From Xestospongia muta (Eukaryota > Porifera > Demospongiae > Haplosclerida > Petrosiidae), in NCBI GenBank assembly GCA_963693285.1, contig OY848925.1, positions 5,496,932 to 5,560,931 of the forward strand: a stretch of DNA of 64,000 bases. The letters run 5' to 3'. Under the pieces are notes generated by a model. It did not search any database and had not been told where the DNA came from. It saw nothing but the letters and a program-made list of their open reading frames with translations. Positions 21,952-34,560 of the stretch are shown here, one piece after another (within the stretch, counting starts at the first letter, position 1; each line of letters starts with the position of its first letter). A program made the position numbers and the translations under genes.

Positions 21952-23639
21952 TACACTTAATAATCAATGATGTGTTCACAATTTTTACTACAACTAACCA
22001 ACCAATTTGTAGCTTATATCGGTAATTATCAAGAAATCCATAATTCATGCAAAAAACTTAGTGTATTTTGATATGTTGTACTATATAACAAAAAGTTAAT
22101 TATTCAGTGAGTAACTTTGAATTCTATAGTAATCCATTCAGATACATAATCTACAAACTAGTTGGTTATTAATTTACAAAGAGCAATGTTACAATCAGTT
22201 TATATTGTAGTAGATACTTCTCAAAAGTGTTTGTCATTTTTTTCAGCATGACTTGTCAGTTGGTCCCTACAGTATATATCATTAATCTGTACCTCTAACT
22301 TGTTTGTAACAGCAACTCATAATATGACATATCCCTTTTCAATTACTATTAGGAGGATCAAGTATGAGATAAAGAGCAGTCACTATACTCAGCTAACAAT
22401 GATGTGTATAGCAATAAGTTATTAAATTAAAGTAACTTATATGTATAGACCATTAAGTTCATATGAATAGGGTATGTTCTAATTGTCATTTCTTATAAAA
22501 GTAAATATCACTAAATTGTTTTTAATGTCTATATTTGTCTCTAACATTACAGTATATTAATAATCAATTAATTTCTTTATTATGTAAACAGAAATATGTT
22601 TGTGGATATTAAAAATTAAGAATTTTGAACAATAAACAGATCATTAATGGAAAAGATCATCCAACTGGTAATAAAAATGAACATTAATTACTTTAATTGC
22701 CCTCTTCACATGATGTTATTAATTTCTTAATTGTATGTTACTACTATTATCATTACTATTGTCATAATTGATGACTTCTTTGTATTGGATTAACACAAAC
22801 TAACTCATCCTTATATTTTGGCAAAACTTTATCTGCTTTGTTAATCATTATTAATAATAATCCTACATTCCTGTTATTGCTAGTTAGACCATATGTTTAA
22901 ATTGTTAATATTGTATACACATATATACACATGGTAATAACAATAATGTAATGTGATGAAGATGTAGTATTTATAAACCATTTCATCTTGTATTTTGAAT
23001 GCATTCTTGAAGTCTATTATAGTCAGTGGTCATTTGCTAGTAGTAAGTTCATACTTTATTATACATAATATTGATCTATGTCAATAACACAATGTTATGA
23101 ATGTCAAGAGCCCATACATAGCCTCACAAAAGAGGAAGGAATGTTCATCTACCATTCAATATTTATGTTTGTTGTGGGATGTGAGGGTGTTATAGATATG
23201 CATAGCCTGGTAGGGGAGTGTAGACAGATAGGATAGCTATGTAGTATGTAGCACATGTCAGAGTATAGAGAGCCCAATAGAAGTAAGTCATCTAGATAGT
23301 ATAACTGATTTGATTCATTTTCTATACATTATCCTCCATTACTGTAGTTAACAACAGAACAGTGATGTTGATTGTAAGTTCAAAGGTAAGACTGTATGAA
23401 TCATACCTTATCTTGTTTTCATATTATTGTTAAGAGATGTTGATTATTGTTTTAAAAAGTGTTAGAGAAAAATATTAACACAAAAATGTTACACTGTAAT
23501 AATGGATGAACAATTAGACACTTTATTTTTATAAACAATAAATTAATTAATAACTGACTATAATTATAATAAACAAACAACATGATGACCTTCATTAAAG
23601 AAAATAGCTATACACATATAATGTTAGACATTTTGTACT
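21952..23639. other. Duplicated intergenic unit
   Basis: Closely related to 4976-6713, 7755-9605 and 19142-20919. It carries the optional 120-bp block near 22206-22340. No gene is seen. Confidence 0.55.
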
Positions 23640-24704
23640 CTATTTGATGTAAACTTCAATAAAATCAATAGTAGTACCCCAAACCTCAGAAACTTCGTCA
23701 CTACTACCACACACACTTAACTCAATATTATCACTAACTCTCTCATTAAGTGTCTTGACAAACCATGGCATCTTAGGAGAAGTACAACAGGTAGCCTCAT
23801 CTCCAGGACAATCCTCACCATCCCAGAGGGGATCATTGGAATATAAGATATAACCACTTTCACCAACACCACGTCCTGATTCACAGTAGTAATCATTACC
23901 AACAAATGGTATAGTATAGTTCATGTATTGACTGCCATTATTACAGGGACAACGACTTGATTGTGTTCCATCCAATTGTTCACCATGACCTCCAGCATAA
24001 GTCCAAATATGTTTACGAAGATTGTTACTGTAGGTAAGAGTTACTCCCCATGTCTTTATTTGAGAATCAAATTTATCAAACCCTTTATCATTGATAATAT
24101 AACGATGAAAGGCTATTGGATATCCATATTGATATCCTCTCACTTGACCACACACCTTGGTATAGTGGAGACCATGAGTAGAGAAGAAAGTAGAGTTACA
24201 ACCTTCATAATAATTATGATATGTTGCCCTAGTAATCCAACATAAGCTGGTATTAAAGATGTTATCATATTGTACTAGTCCAGGTGGACAAGATGAACCT
24301 GGTTCACTCATGTTAACAAATGCCACTCTTGTCCAACCTCCCTCTCCATCACAGTCACTACCCTCCATATCACAGTACACTTCAACTTGACTACCATTAG
24401 ATAATGTTATATTATAATAACCTGAGGGAGCAGTAGGGTATACTTCATGTAATTGACTACATGAACTAAATACTGGACATGAAGTTGGAGGTACTGATGG
24501 ACATAAGATGTAGTTTATATGACCTATTTCATCTTGTATTTTAAATGACTTTCCTCTGTTGAATGGATGACAGCAAACTCGCAAATAAAGTGAAGGTTGA
24601 TGACCATTATTATCACAGTCAGCCATACAATAAGAGGATCCTTTAACAGAACTGGCTATTAGGAAAACAAGGAAGATAAAAAACAACGGATAAAGAACAG
24701 CCAT
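23640..24704 (-). CDS. Secreted fibrinogen-like cysteine-rich protein, type A, copy 10
   Basis: Frame of 354 residues from ATG 24704. A1 N-terminal module. The middle module is of a third kind (ITRATYHNYYEGCNSTFFST ... YIINDKGFDKFDSQIKTWG). An insertion near residue 240 (EQLDGTQSSRCPC) and the loop CGSSDEVSEVWGTTIDF are shared with copies at 28268 and 34561. The C-terminal end is FIEVYIK. Type-A promoter and type-II 3' flank. Confidence 0.85.
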   Translation of the reverse strand: MAVLYPLFFIFLVFLIASSVKGSSYCMADCDNNGHQPSLYLRVCCHPFNRGKSFKIQDEIGHINYILCPSVPPTSCPVFSSCSQLHEVYPTAPSGYYNITLSNGSQVEVYCDMEGSDCDGEGGWTRVAFVNMSEPGSSCPPGLVQYDNIFNTSLCWITRATYHNYYEGCNSTFFSTHGLHYTKVCGQVRGYQYGYPIAFHRYIINDKGFDKFDSQIKTWGVTLTYSNNLRKHIWTYAGGHGEQLDGTQSSRCPCNNGSQYMNYTIPFVGNDYYCESGRGVGESGYILYSNDPLWDGEDCPGDEATCCTSPKMPWFVKTLNERVSDNIELSVCGSSDEVSEVWGTTIDFIEVYIK

Positions 24705-25230
24705 CACACTCAATAATCAATGATGTGTTCACAATTGTTATTACTCTCAACTAACAACCATACAATAATAGAACAACTGATACACTAACAAAACACAAAT
24801 GATGTACACTATTTAAATGGGTCATGTGACATGTAAACAATATAAACTGGATTGTAATATAGTAGACTGTAAAATAAGTTACTACAACCAACCAACCAAT
24901 TTGTAGCTTATATTGACAGATTTCTTAGTGTATTTTGGCATGTTGTACTATAAACAAAGTAGCTCATTTGGCCAAGGAAACTAGTTTGGTCAACCAAGCT
25001 TAAGATTACAAATTATTTTAATAGGCACACTCATTCCTAGAACATCGGAGTATGCTGATGTATATATAAACGTTGTACTTTGTTGGCTATAGATAATAAT
25101 ATAGATAATAATATAATAATAATATAATTATAATATAATATAGATTATAATTATAATAAACAAACAACATGATGACCTTCATTAAAGGAAATAGCTATAC
25201 ACATATAATGTTAGACATTTTGAACTCTCG
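24705..25230. other. Intergenic DNA with an AT microsatellite
   Basis: Type-A upstream flank, then an imperfect (ATA/ATT)-rich tract at about 25088-25160 abutting the type-II 3' flank of the next copy. No gene is seen. Confidence 0.5.
24811..24830 (-). promoter_or_regulatory. Candidate type-A promoter of copy 10
   Basis: ATTTAAAT at 24811-24818 and GTCATGTGAC at 24821-24830, about 107-126 bp upstream of ATG 24704, as in copies 2 and 3. Confidence 0.35.
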
Positions 25231-26277
25231 TTATTTGATATAAATTTCATTAAGGTCAATTGGAGTACCTTGAACTTTAAATGGATCACAACTATTACAA
25301 ATCTAACCACATATAATCAACTCAATATTGTCACTAACTGTCTCATTAATTTTCTTGACAAACCATGGCATCTTAGGAGAAGTACAACAGGTAGACTCAC
25401 GTCCGGGACAATCTTTACCATCCCAGAGGGGATCATTAGAATATAAGACCCAACCACTTTCACCAACACCACGTCCTGATTCACAGTAGTAATCATTACC
25501 AACAAATGGTATAGTATAGTTCATGTATGGACTGCCATTATTACAGGGACAATGAATTGAGTCTGTTCCTTGTTCATTGAAACCTCCAGCATAAGTCCAA
25601 ATATGTTTACGAGGATTGTTACTGTAGGTAAGAGTTATTCCATATGTCTTTAATTGAGGATCAAAACTAATATTGTTATCAATATATCGAACAAAAGCAT
25701 AAGGACTTCCATACTGGTATCCTCTTACTCGACCACACACCTTGGTATACTTGAGACCATAAGTAGAGAAGATAGTAGACTTACAACCCCCAAAATATTA
25801 TGTTTTACCATCAATAAAACACAAGCTGGTATTAAAGATGTTATCGTATTGTACTAGTCCAGGTGGACAAGATGAACCAGGTTCACTCATGTTTATAAAT
25901 GCCACTCTTGTCCAACCACTCTCTCCATCACAGTGAATACCCTCCATATCACAGTACACTTCAACCTGATTACCATTAGATAATGTTATATTATAATAAC
26001 TTAAGGGAGCAGTAGGATTTAACTGTAGTATTTTATAGCATGAGCTATAACGACACCATTTGGGTATAGTATATTGACATACAACAAGTCCAGAGTGACC
26101 ATCATTTTTAGTAATAGGAATAATGTGTTCCTTGTTCGAGGAAAAACAACACAGTTTTTCATACTTAGTAAATTGTCTCTGACCATTACTATTACAGTCA
26201 GTCATACAATAAGAGGATCCTTCAACAGAACAGGTTATTAGGAGAACAAGAAAGATAAATGACCAGAGAGAACACAT
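25231..26277 (-). pseudogene. Fibrinogen-like array gene, copy 11, chimeric, two nonsense codons
   Basis: Homology is full length from ATG 26277 to the stop at 25231. An in-frame TAA at 25798-25800 replaces the TCA of KTSYFGG. An in-frame TAG just before 25303 follows the conserved ELIICG. The N-terminal half is type B. The C-terminal part (GRGVGESGWVLYSND, IDLNEIYIK) and the 3' flank are of the type-II kind normally attached to type-A genes. It is therefore both a recombinant and a pseudogene. In the same frame the rest is open. Confidence 0.7.
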
Positions 26278-26808
26278 TGTAAATATAGCAACAAAAAAGA
26301 ACTGATATCACTGTAGACTTGACTCATCTATCTATTCATGGTATGTAGTAAGACTATAAACTAGAGTAATAGACTGTCACTAAATGATCTATCATGTATG
26401 TCAAAGCCTGTTTTCCTACAAATGTAGTATCACAGCTCATTGATAAAAATCCATCAACACACTCACTTCAACATATTTTCTTAAAAACAATTTTTAAAGC
26501 TATCTTATCAGTAATTTTAAATATAATAGCATTAAATAATAAATGTTATAATCAACTTAACAGTGTATTTCATAAAATTGTCCAATCACAACAATATTGC
26601 AGATATAGTAAAGACTGATGACTTTTATTATCACAGTCAGCTATACAATTAATTAACTTAACAATGTACAGTTAACAGTTGGTTAACTATTATTATGATC
26701 ACTTATTACATATACATACATTACATATACATACATGTAAAATATATATATATATGTATTACAATGTAATATACCGATATGTGTGTGGGTGTGTGTAGTA
26801 GGAATGAG
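26278..26808. other. Type-B upstream flank
   Basis: Near-identical to 12635-13160. No gene is seen. Confidence 0.5.
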
Positions 26809-27030
26809 TTATTTGATGTAAAGTTCAACAAGTTCAAGAAGTGTACCCAAAAAAGTAGTCCAATGATAATAATAACCACATATACTCAACTCAATATCAT
26901 TACTAACTGTCTCATTTAGTGTCTTGACAAACCATTTCAACCTTACTACCATTAGATAATTTTATATTATAATAAATTGGGAGAGACGTTCAAGTTGACT
27001 GTAGTACATCATAGCATGAAGTGAAATTAC
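26809..27030 (-). pseudogene. Array-gene remnant, second copy of the deleted form
   Basis: Shares with 13161-13370 the same fusion of C-terminal codons to the central region (AAACCATTTCAACCTTACTA at the junction), so both descend from one deleted gene. Confidence 0.6.
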
Positions 27031-28267
27031 GAATATCACTGTAGACTTAACTGATCTCACTATTCTTGGTATATAGTAACACTATAAACTATATATAGTA
27101 CATTGTAATACATCAACAACTGATAACACTATAGACTTGACTGATCTAACTTTTATAAACTGATTGGTTGGTTTAACCTAGGTGTGTTTATATAGATTGT
27201 ATGTAAAGTAAATGACATATTGTTTTCATTCCTATTGATAGTAAAATAATAAAAATAGTATGTAATTTCATTTAATATACATACAATTTATATCACCATA
27301 CATGAGGTTAAATGATCATAATGTTTCTGTTTATTATATTACTATCAATAGGAATGGCAAATAAAAACATTATGTTGTTTACTTTACAATGCAATCTACA
27401 TAACCATATGTAGCTTAAATCAACCAATCAAATTTTACAGTGACATCTATTCATTGTATGTAGTAACACTATAAACTAGTGTAATAGACTGTCACTAAAT
27501 GATCTACTGTGTATGTCAAAATCTGTTTTCCTACAAATATAATATCACAACTCATTGATCAAATTCCATCAACACACTCACTTCAACATAGTTTATTAAA
27601 AATATTTAATAGAGATTTAATATCACTAGTTCACTCTTAATATTATAGTAAGTCCATATTTTACTGTATATAACATTGATCTATGTCAACAGTATTATAT
27701 AACACAATGTTATGAATGTCAGGAGCCCATACATAGCCTCACAAAAGAGGAAGGAATGTTCATCTACCATTCAATATTTATGTTTGTTGTGGGGTGTGAG
27801 GGTATTATAGATATGCATAGCCTGGTAGGGGAGTATAGACAGATAGGATAGCTATGTTAATTCTTAGTATGTAGCATATGTCATAGTATAGAGAGCCCAA
27901 TAGAAGTAAGTCATCTAGAGAGTATAACTGATTTGATTCATTTTCTATACATTATCCTCCATTACTGTAGTTAACAACAGAACAGTGGTGTTGATTGTAA
28001 GTTCAAAGGTAAGACAGTATCAATCATACCTTATCCTGTCTTCATATTATTGTTAAGAGATGTTGATTATTGTTTTAAAAAATGTTAGAGAAGAACTATT
28101 AACCCAAAAATGTTACACTGTAATAATGGATGAACAATTAGACACTTTATTTTTGTAAACAATAAATTAATTAATAACTGACTATAATTATAATAAACAA
28201 ACAACATGATGGCCTTCATTAAAGGAAATAGCTATACACATATAATGTTAGACATTTTGTACTCTCT
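27031..28267. other. Intergenic mosaic of duplicated flanks
   Basis: Includes MITE copy B. A junction near 27640 joins type-B-associated flank to the type-A intergenic unit (27650 onward matches 6100-6713). No gene is seen. Confidence 0.5.
27227..27356. mobile_element. MITE-like element, copy B (130 bp)
   Basis: Starts CATTCCTATTGATAGTAA and ends with its reverse complement TTACTATCAATAGGAATG. The terminal repeats extend to about 23 bp with one mismatch. No coding capacity; the target duplication is unclear. Confidence 0.6.
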
Positions 28268-29341
28268 TTATTTGATGTAAACTTCAACAAGATCAATAGG
28301 AGTACCCCAAACCTCAGAAACGTCGTCACTACTACCACACACACTTAACTCAATATTATCACTAACTCTCTCATTAAGTGTCTTGACAAACCATGGCATC
28401 TTAGGAGAAGTACAACAGGTAGCCTCATCTCCAGGACAATCCTCACCATCCCAGAGGGGATCATTAGAATATAAGATATAACCACTTTCACCAACACCAC
28501 GTCCTGATTCACAGTAATAATCATTACCAACAAATGGTATAGTATAGTTCATGTATTGACTACCATTATTACAGGGACAACGACTTGATTGTGTTCCATC
28601 CAATTGTTCACCATGACCTCCAGCATAAGTCCAAATATGTTTACGAGGATTGTTACTGTAGGTAAGAGTTACTCCCCATGTTTTTATTTGAGGATCAAGT
28701 TTATCAAATGCTTTACCATTGATAATATAACGATGAAAGGCTATTGGATATCCATATTGATATCCTCTCACTTGTCCACATACCTTGTTATAGTTGAGAC
28801 CATGAGTAGAGAAGAAAGTAGACTTACAACCTTCATAATAATTATAATATGTTGTCCTAGTAGTCCAACATAAGCTGGTATTAAAGATGTTATCATATTG
28901 TACTAGTCCAGGTGGACAAGATGAACCTGGTTCATTCATGTTAACAAATGCCACTCTTGTCCAACCTCCCTCTCCATCACAGTCACTACCCTCCATATCA
29001 CAGTACACTTCAACCTTACTACCATTAGATAATGTTATATTATAATAACCTGAGGGAGCAGTAGGGTATACCTCATGTAATTGACTACATGAAATATTGA
29101 ATACTGGACATGAAGTTGGAGGTACTGATGGACATAAGATGTAGTTTTTATGACCAATTTCATCTTGTATTTTAAATGACTTTCCTCTGTTGAATGGATG
29201 ACAGCAAACCTGCAAATAAAGTGAAGGTTCATGACCATTATTATCACAGTCAGTCATACAATAAGAGGATCCTTCAACAGAACTGGCTATTAGGAGAACA
29301 AGAAAGATAAACAACAGATAAAACGGATAAAGAACAGCCAT
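28268..29341 (-). CDS. Secreted fibrinogen-like cysteine-rich protein, type A, copy 12
   Basis: Frame of 357 residues from ATG 29341, with a slightly longer signal peptide (MAVLYPFYLLFIFLVLLIAS). A1 N-terminal module with an added sequon (CPVFNISCSQLHEV). Third-kind middle module (TTRTTYYNYYEGCKSTFFST). C-terminal part almost identical to copy 10 (EQLDGTQSSRCPC; CGSSDDVSEVWGTPIDL). Type-II 3' flank. Confidence 0.85.
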   Translation of the reverse strand: MAVLYPFYLLFIFLVLLIASSVEGSSYCMTDCDNNGHEPSLYLQVCCHPFNRGKSFKIQDEIGHKNYILCPSVPPTSCPVFNISCSQLHEVYPTAPSGYYNITLSNGSKVEVYCDMEGSDCDGEGGWTRVAFVNMNEPGSSCPPGLVQYDNIFNTSLCWTTRTTYYNYYEGCKSTFFSTHGLNYNKVCGQVRGYQYGYPIAFHRYIINGKAFDKLDPQIKTWGVTLTYSNNPRKHIWTYAGGHGEQLDGTQSSRCPCNNGSQYMNYTIPFVGNDYYCESGRGVGESGYILYSNDPLWDGEDCPGDEATCCTSPKMPWFVKTLNERVSDNIELSVCGSSDDVSEVWGTPIDLVEVYIK

Positions 29342-29447
29342 TACACTCAATAATCAATGATGTGTTCACAATTGTTATTGCTCTCAACTAATAATCATAC
29401 AATAATAGAAGAACTGATATACTAACAAAACACAAATGATGTACACT

Positions 29448-29467
29448 ATTTAAATGGGTCATGTGAC
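29448..29467 (-). promoter_or_regulatory. Candidate type-A promoter of copy 12
   Basis: ATTTAAAT at 29448-29455 and GTCATGTGAC at 29458-29467, again about 107-126 bp upstream of the start codon. Confidence 0.35.
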
Positions 29468-30070
29468 ATGTAAACAATATAAACTGGATTGTAATATAGT
29501 AGACTGTAAAATAAGTTACTACAACCAACCAACCAATTTGTAGCTTATATTGCCAGATTACCAAGGAATCCATAAATTCATACAAAACACTCAGTGTATT
29601 TTCTTATGTTGTACTATTCTTTCCTAAAACATTGGAGTATGCTGACGTATATATATATATATATAAATGTTGTACTTGGTTGGCTAAGGAGCCAAGCCAG
29701 GTGACCACTGTGGTCAACCAAGACTACAAAATATCTAATTATTCAGTGAGTAGCTTTGTTTGTAGCAGCAACTCAGAATAATATTATGTATTGTAGTCAA
29801 CTGAATATAGAGGACGTTTTTAATATGTAATATGTAAACATCCAGAGAGAACACATTGTAATACGGCAGCGAAAGAAAACTACTGTAGAGTTAACTGATC
29901 TCATTATTCTTGGTATATAGTAACATTATAAACTATATATAGTACATTGTAATACATCAACAACTGATTACATTATAGACTTGACTGATCTAACTTTTAT
30001 AAACTGACTGGTTGATTTAACCTAGGTATATTTATATAGATTGTATGTAAAGTAAATGACATATTGTTTT

Positions 30071-30200
30071 CATTCCTATTGATAGTAAAATAATAAAAAT
30101 AGTATGTAATTTCATTTAATATACATACAATTTATATCACCATACATGAGGTTAAATCATCATATTGTTTCTGTGTATTATATTACTATCAATAGGAATG
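30071..30200. mobile_element. MITE-like element, copy C (130 bp)
   Basis: Same length, ends and interior as copy B at 27227. Confidence 0.6.
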
Positions 30201-30765
30201 GCAAATAAAAATAAAATAAAAATATGTAAAATATGAAAAATAAAATATGATAATATATAATAAAACTGATAAAATATGTACTGTTGATTTTTATCTAACA
30301 TAATTATTATACTAATAATTTATAAAATAAATAAAAAGTGAACTTTAAAGTGACAGGTTATACTATAAGTATTACAATGATAATACTGTATAGATTAAAA
30401 TGATGTAAAGAATAATCTCCCTTTGTTCAATATCTTTATAATTGACTACATATCATTGTTGTTATTAACTAGACACTTATTAATATTAGTTATAACAATA
30501 TTTAATAGAGATTTAATATCACTAGTTCACTCTTAATATTATGTAATACATTGAACATATGACTACATAAAATATATTAATTATAACCATAGCAGCAAAA
30601 TACAAAATTAAAATCAATTATATAAACTGTATAAAATATATATATAACATGTATACAATGTATATATATAATATGTACTTACATTACATATACATACATA
30701 TAAAATATATATATATGTATTACAATGTAATATACTGATATGTGTGTGGGTGTAGTAGGAATGAG

Positions 30766-30825
30766 TTATTTGATGTAAAGTTCAACAAGGTCAAGAGTAG
30801 TACCATAAACATAAATTTGATAATT
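30766..30825 (-). pseudogene. C-terminal scrap of an array gene
   Basis: About 20 codons of the LDLVELYIK end of a family member. It is cut off by MITE copy D, which begins at 30834. Confidence 0.5.
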
Positions 30826-30833
30826 ATTGTTTT

Positions 30834-30901
30834 CATTCCTATTGATAGTAAAGTAATAAAAATAGTAGTTTCTGTTTATTATATTACTATCAATAGGAAT
30901 G
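30834..30901. mobile_element. Internally deleted MITE, copy D (68 bp hairpin)
   Basis: Both CATTCCTATTGATAGTAA-type ends are kept, but most of the interior of copies B and C is lost, leaving little more than a hairpin. Confidence 0.55.
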
Positions 30902-31052
30902 GCAAATAAAAACATTATGTTGTTTACTTTACAATGCAATCTACATAATTATACATAACTTAAACCAACCAATCAAATTTTACAATGATATCTATTTATG
31001 GTATGTAATAACACTATAAACTAGATATGTGTGTGTGTGTAGTAGGAATGAG

Positions 31053-32087
31053 TTATTTGATGTAAAGTTCAACAAGGTCAAGAGGTGTACCCCAAAAAGT
31101 AGTCCGATGATAATCATAACCACAAGTACTCAACTCAATATCATCATTAACTGTCTCATTTAGTGTCTTGACAAACCATGGCATCTTAGAAGAAGTACAA
31201 CAGGTAGCCTCAGGTCCAGAACAGTTCTGACCATCCCACAGGGGATCATCGAAATGTAAGAAATAACCATAATTACCAGCATCACGTCCTGATTCACAGT
31301 AGTAATCATTACCAACAAATGGTATAGTATAGTTCGTGTATGGACTACCCTTATTACAGGGACAATCACGTGATCCTATTCCTTCTTCACTTTGACTACC
31401 AACATAAGTCCAAATATGTTTACGAGGATTGTTACTATAGGTAAGAGTTATTCCCCATATTTGAGGATCATAACAAGCGTCTTCTTCAATATAACACTGA
31501 AAAGCCCTAGGATAGCCATACTGATATCCTCTTACTTGACCACACACCTTGGTATAATTGAAACCATAATTAGAGAAGAAAGTAGACTTACAACCCCAGA
31601 AATTTGATGAAGAATAAGTTGTAATCCAACATAAGCTGGTATTAATGATGTTATCATATTGTACTAGTCCAGGTGGACAAGATGAACCAGGTACTCTCAT
31701 GTTAACAAATGCCACTCTTGTCCAACCACCTTCTCCATCACAGTGACTACCCTCCATATCACAGTACACTTCAACCTTACTACCATTAGATAATGTTATA
31801 TTATAATAACTTGAGGGAGCAGTAGGATTTAACTGTAGTAATTCATAGCATGAGCTATAACGACACCATTTGGGTATAGTATCTTGACATACAACAAGTC
31901 CAGAGTGACCATCATTTTTAGTAATAGGAATAATGCGTCCCTTGTTCAATGAAAAACAACACAGTTTTTCATACTTAGTAAATTGTCTCTGACCATTACT
32001 ATCACAGTCAGTCATACAATAAGAGGATCCTTCAACAGAACAGGTTATTAGGAGAACAAGAAATATAAATGACCAGAGAGAACACAT
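31053..32087 (-). CDS. Secreted fibrinogen-like cysteine-rich protein, type B, copy 13
   Basis: Frame of 344 residues from ATG 32087. Type-B N-terminal module. The middle is the only example of its kind here (ITTYSSSNFWGCKSTFFSNY ... CYIEEDACYDPQIWG), with extra cysteines and acidic residues. The C-terminal block also varies: WTYVGSQSEEGIGSRDCPCN, DPLWDGQNCSGPEATCC, CGYDYHRTTFWGTPLDL. It is the most divergent intact copy in its predicted loops. Confidence 0.85.
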   Translation of the reverse strand: MCSLWSFIFLVLLITCSVEGSSYCMTDCDSNGQRQFTKYEKLCCFSLNKGRIIPITKNDGHSGLVVCQDTIPKWCRYSSCYELLQLNPTAPSSYYNITLSNGSKVEVYCDMEGSHCDGEGGWTRVAFVNMRVPGSSCPPGLVQYDNIINTSLCWITTYSSSNFWGCKSTFFSNYGFNYTKVCGQVRGYQYGYPRAFQCYIEEDACYDPQIWGITLTYSNNPRKHIWTYVGSQSEEGIGSRDCPCNKGSPYTNYTIPFVGNDYYCESGRDAGNYGYFLHFDDPLWDGQNCSGPEATCCTSSKMPWFVKTLNETVNDDIELSTCGYDYHRTTFWGTPLDLVELYIK

Positions 32088-32582
32088 TGTAAATACAGCA
32101 ACAAAAAAGAACTGATATCACTGTAGACTTGACTCATCTATCTATTCATGGTATGTAGTAACACTATAAACTAGAGTAATAGACTGTCACTAAATGATCT
32201 ATCATGTATGTTAAAACCTGTTTTGTTACAAATATAGTATCATGGCTCACTGATCAAAATCCATCAACGCACTCACTTCAACATAGTTTCTTAAAAACAA
32301 TTTTTAAAGCTATCTTATCAGTAATTTTAAATATAATAGCATTAAATAATAAATGTTATAATCAACTTAACAGTGTATTTCATAAAATTGTCCAATCACA
32401 ACAATATTGCAGATATAGTAAAGACTGATGACTTTTATTATCACAGTCAGCTATACAATTAATTAACTTAACAATGTACAGTTAACAGTTGGTTAACTAT
32501 TATTATGATCACTTATTACATATACATACATTACATATACAGTGTATTATACTGATATGTGTGTGGGTGTAGTATGAGTGAG
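32088..32582. other. Type-B upstream flank
   Basis: Near-identical to 26278-26808. No gene is seen. Confidence 0.5.
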
Positions 32583-33526
32583 TTATTTGATGTAAAGTTC
32601 AACAAGGTCAAGAGGTGTACCCCAAACAGTAATCTGACGATCGTTTCCACCACATATGCTCAAATCAATGTCATCACTAACTGTCTCATTTACTGTCTTG
32701 ACAAACCGTGGCATCTTAGGAGAAGTACAACAGGTAGCCTCACGTTCAGGACAGTCCTGTCCATCCCAGAGGGGATCATTGGAATATAAGACAGAAGTAT
32801 TTGAATAAGTATCACGTCCTGATTCACAGTAATAATCATTACCAACAAATGGTATAGTATAGTTCATGTATGGACTGCCATTATTACAGGGGTCTTTATT
32901 TGAGGATCAAAACTAATATTGTTGTCAATATATCGAACAAAAGCAAAAGGACTTCCATACTGGTATCCTCTTACTCGACCACACACCTTGGTATACTTTA
33001 GACCATAAGTAGAGAAGAAAGTAGACTTACAACCAGTAAAAGAAGATGTTTTACCATTAATAAAACACAAGCTGGTATTAAAGATGTTATCGTATTGCAC
33101 TAGTCCAGATGGACAAGATGAACCTGGTTCACTCATGTTAACAAATGCCACTCTTGTCCAACCTCCCTCTCCATCACAGTCACTACCCTCCATATCACAG
33201 TACACTTCAACCTTACTACCATTAGATAATGTTATATTATAATAACCTGAGGGAGCAGTAGGGTATACCTCATGTAATTGACTACATGAACTGAATACTG
33301 GACATGAAGTTGGAGGTACTGATGGACAGAAGATGTAGTTTTTATGATCTATTTCATCTTGTATTTTAAATGACTTTCCTCTGTTGAATGGATGACAGCA
33401 AACCCACAAATAAAGTGAAGGTTGATGATGACTACTATCACAGTCAGCCATACAATAAGAGGATCCTTTAACAGAACAGGTTATTAGAAGAACAAGAGAG
33501 ATAAACAACAGGTAAAGGACAGCCAT
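32583..33526 (-). pseudogene. Fibrinogen-like array gene, copy 14, internal deletion and frameshift
   Basis: From ATG 33526 the frame reads an A1 N-terminal module joined to the type-B middle module (FINGKTSSFTGCKSTFFSTY, RGYQYGSPFAF), then FDPQIKT. About 35 codons covering TLTYS...HIWTYAGG...CPC are missing, and the downstream C-terminal block (32583-32867, MNYTIPFVGNDYYCESG...) continues in another frame. The 5' part would stop within a few residues. This is a mosaic pseudogene. Confidence 0.7.
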
Positions 33527-34560
33527 TGTTCTTAACTATCAGTGATGTCTTCACAACTCTTATTACTCTCAGTTTACAACCATACAGTAATATACACTAA
33601 TAAAACACAAATGATGTGCACTATTTAAATGGGTCATGTGACATCTATGTTGGTAATTATTATGGAATCCATAATTCATGCAAAACGCTTAGTGTATTTT
33701 GGAACTATAACAATGTAGCTAAATATTCAGTGAATAACTTTGAATTCTAATTGTAATCTATTACAAACTAGTTGGTAATTAGTTTACAATGAGAAATGAT
33801 GTCACAATGATGTTCTTCAATGAACATCAATGTTGTTACACAAAATTAACCAAAATTAGTATTATATTAAATTAGTTTAATATTATATTATACACTATAT
33901 TATATATATAGTGTGTGTGTACATGCATATGTACCAAACTATAAACCTGGTAGAAGTATAGACAGGTGTACACATGTCATGTCATATTAACAGTATTATA
34001 TAACACAGTGTTATGAATGTCAGGAGCCCATACATAACCTCATAAAAGAGAAAGTAGTGTTCATCTACCATTCAATAATAGTATGGGGGTGTTGTGGGGG
34101 TGTTATAGATATGCATAGATAAGGAAGTGTAGACAGATAGGATGGCTATGTTAATTATTAGTGTGTAGCACATGTCAGTTTATGGAGGGCCAATAGAAGT
34201 AAGTCATCTAGAGAGTATAACTTATTTGATTCATTTTCTATATATTATCCTCCATTAGTGTAGTTAACAACAGAACAGTGGTGTTGATTGTAAGTTCAAA
34301 GGTAAGACTGTATCAATCATACCTTGTCCTGTCTTCATATTATTGTTAAGAGATGTTGATAATTATTTTTAAAAATTATTAGAGAAGAACTATTAGCACA
34401 AAAATGTTCCACTGTAATAATGGATGAACAATTAGACAGTTTATTTTACAAACAATAAATTAATTAATAAATGACTATAATTATAATAAACAAACAACAT
34501 GATGACCTTCATTAAAGGAAATAGCTATACACATATAATGCTAGACATTTTGTACTATCT
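33527..34560. other. Duplicated intergenic unit, partial
   Basis: Type-A upstream flank, an AT-rich tract with a TATATA/GTGTGT run near 33890-33915, then a diverged copy of the intergenic unit (33990-34560). No gene is seen. Confidence 0.5.
33623..33642 (-). promoter_or_regulatory. Type-A promoter of copy 14
   Basis: ATTTAAAT and GTCATGTGAC at the same distance from the start codon as in copies 2, 3, 10 and 12, so the promoter outlasted the gene. Confidence 0.3.

Larger units (their letters stand above)
29342..30765. other. Intergenic mosaic
   Basis: Type-A flank, a (TA)n run near 29650, a scrap of type-B signal-peptide sequence near 29838-29858, MITE copy C at 30071-30200, an inverted copy of the 3' part of the remnant gene of 3617-4117 at about 30243-30410, then the block homologous to 1380-1560. 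No gene is seen. Confidence 0.5.
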
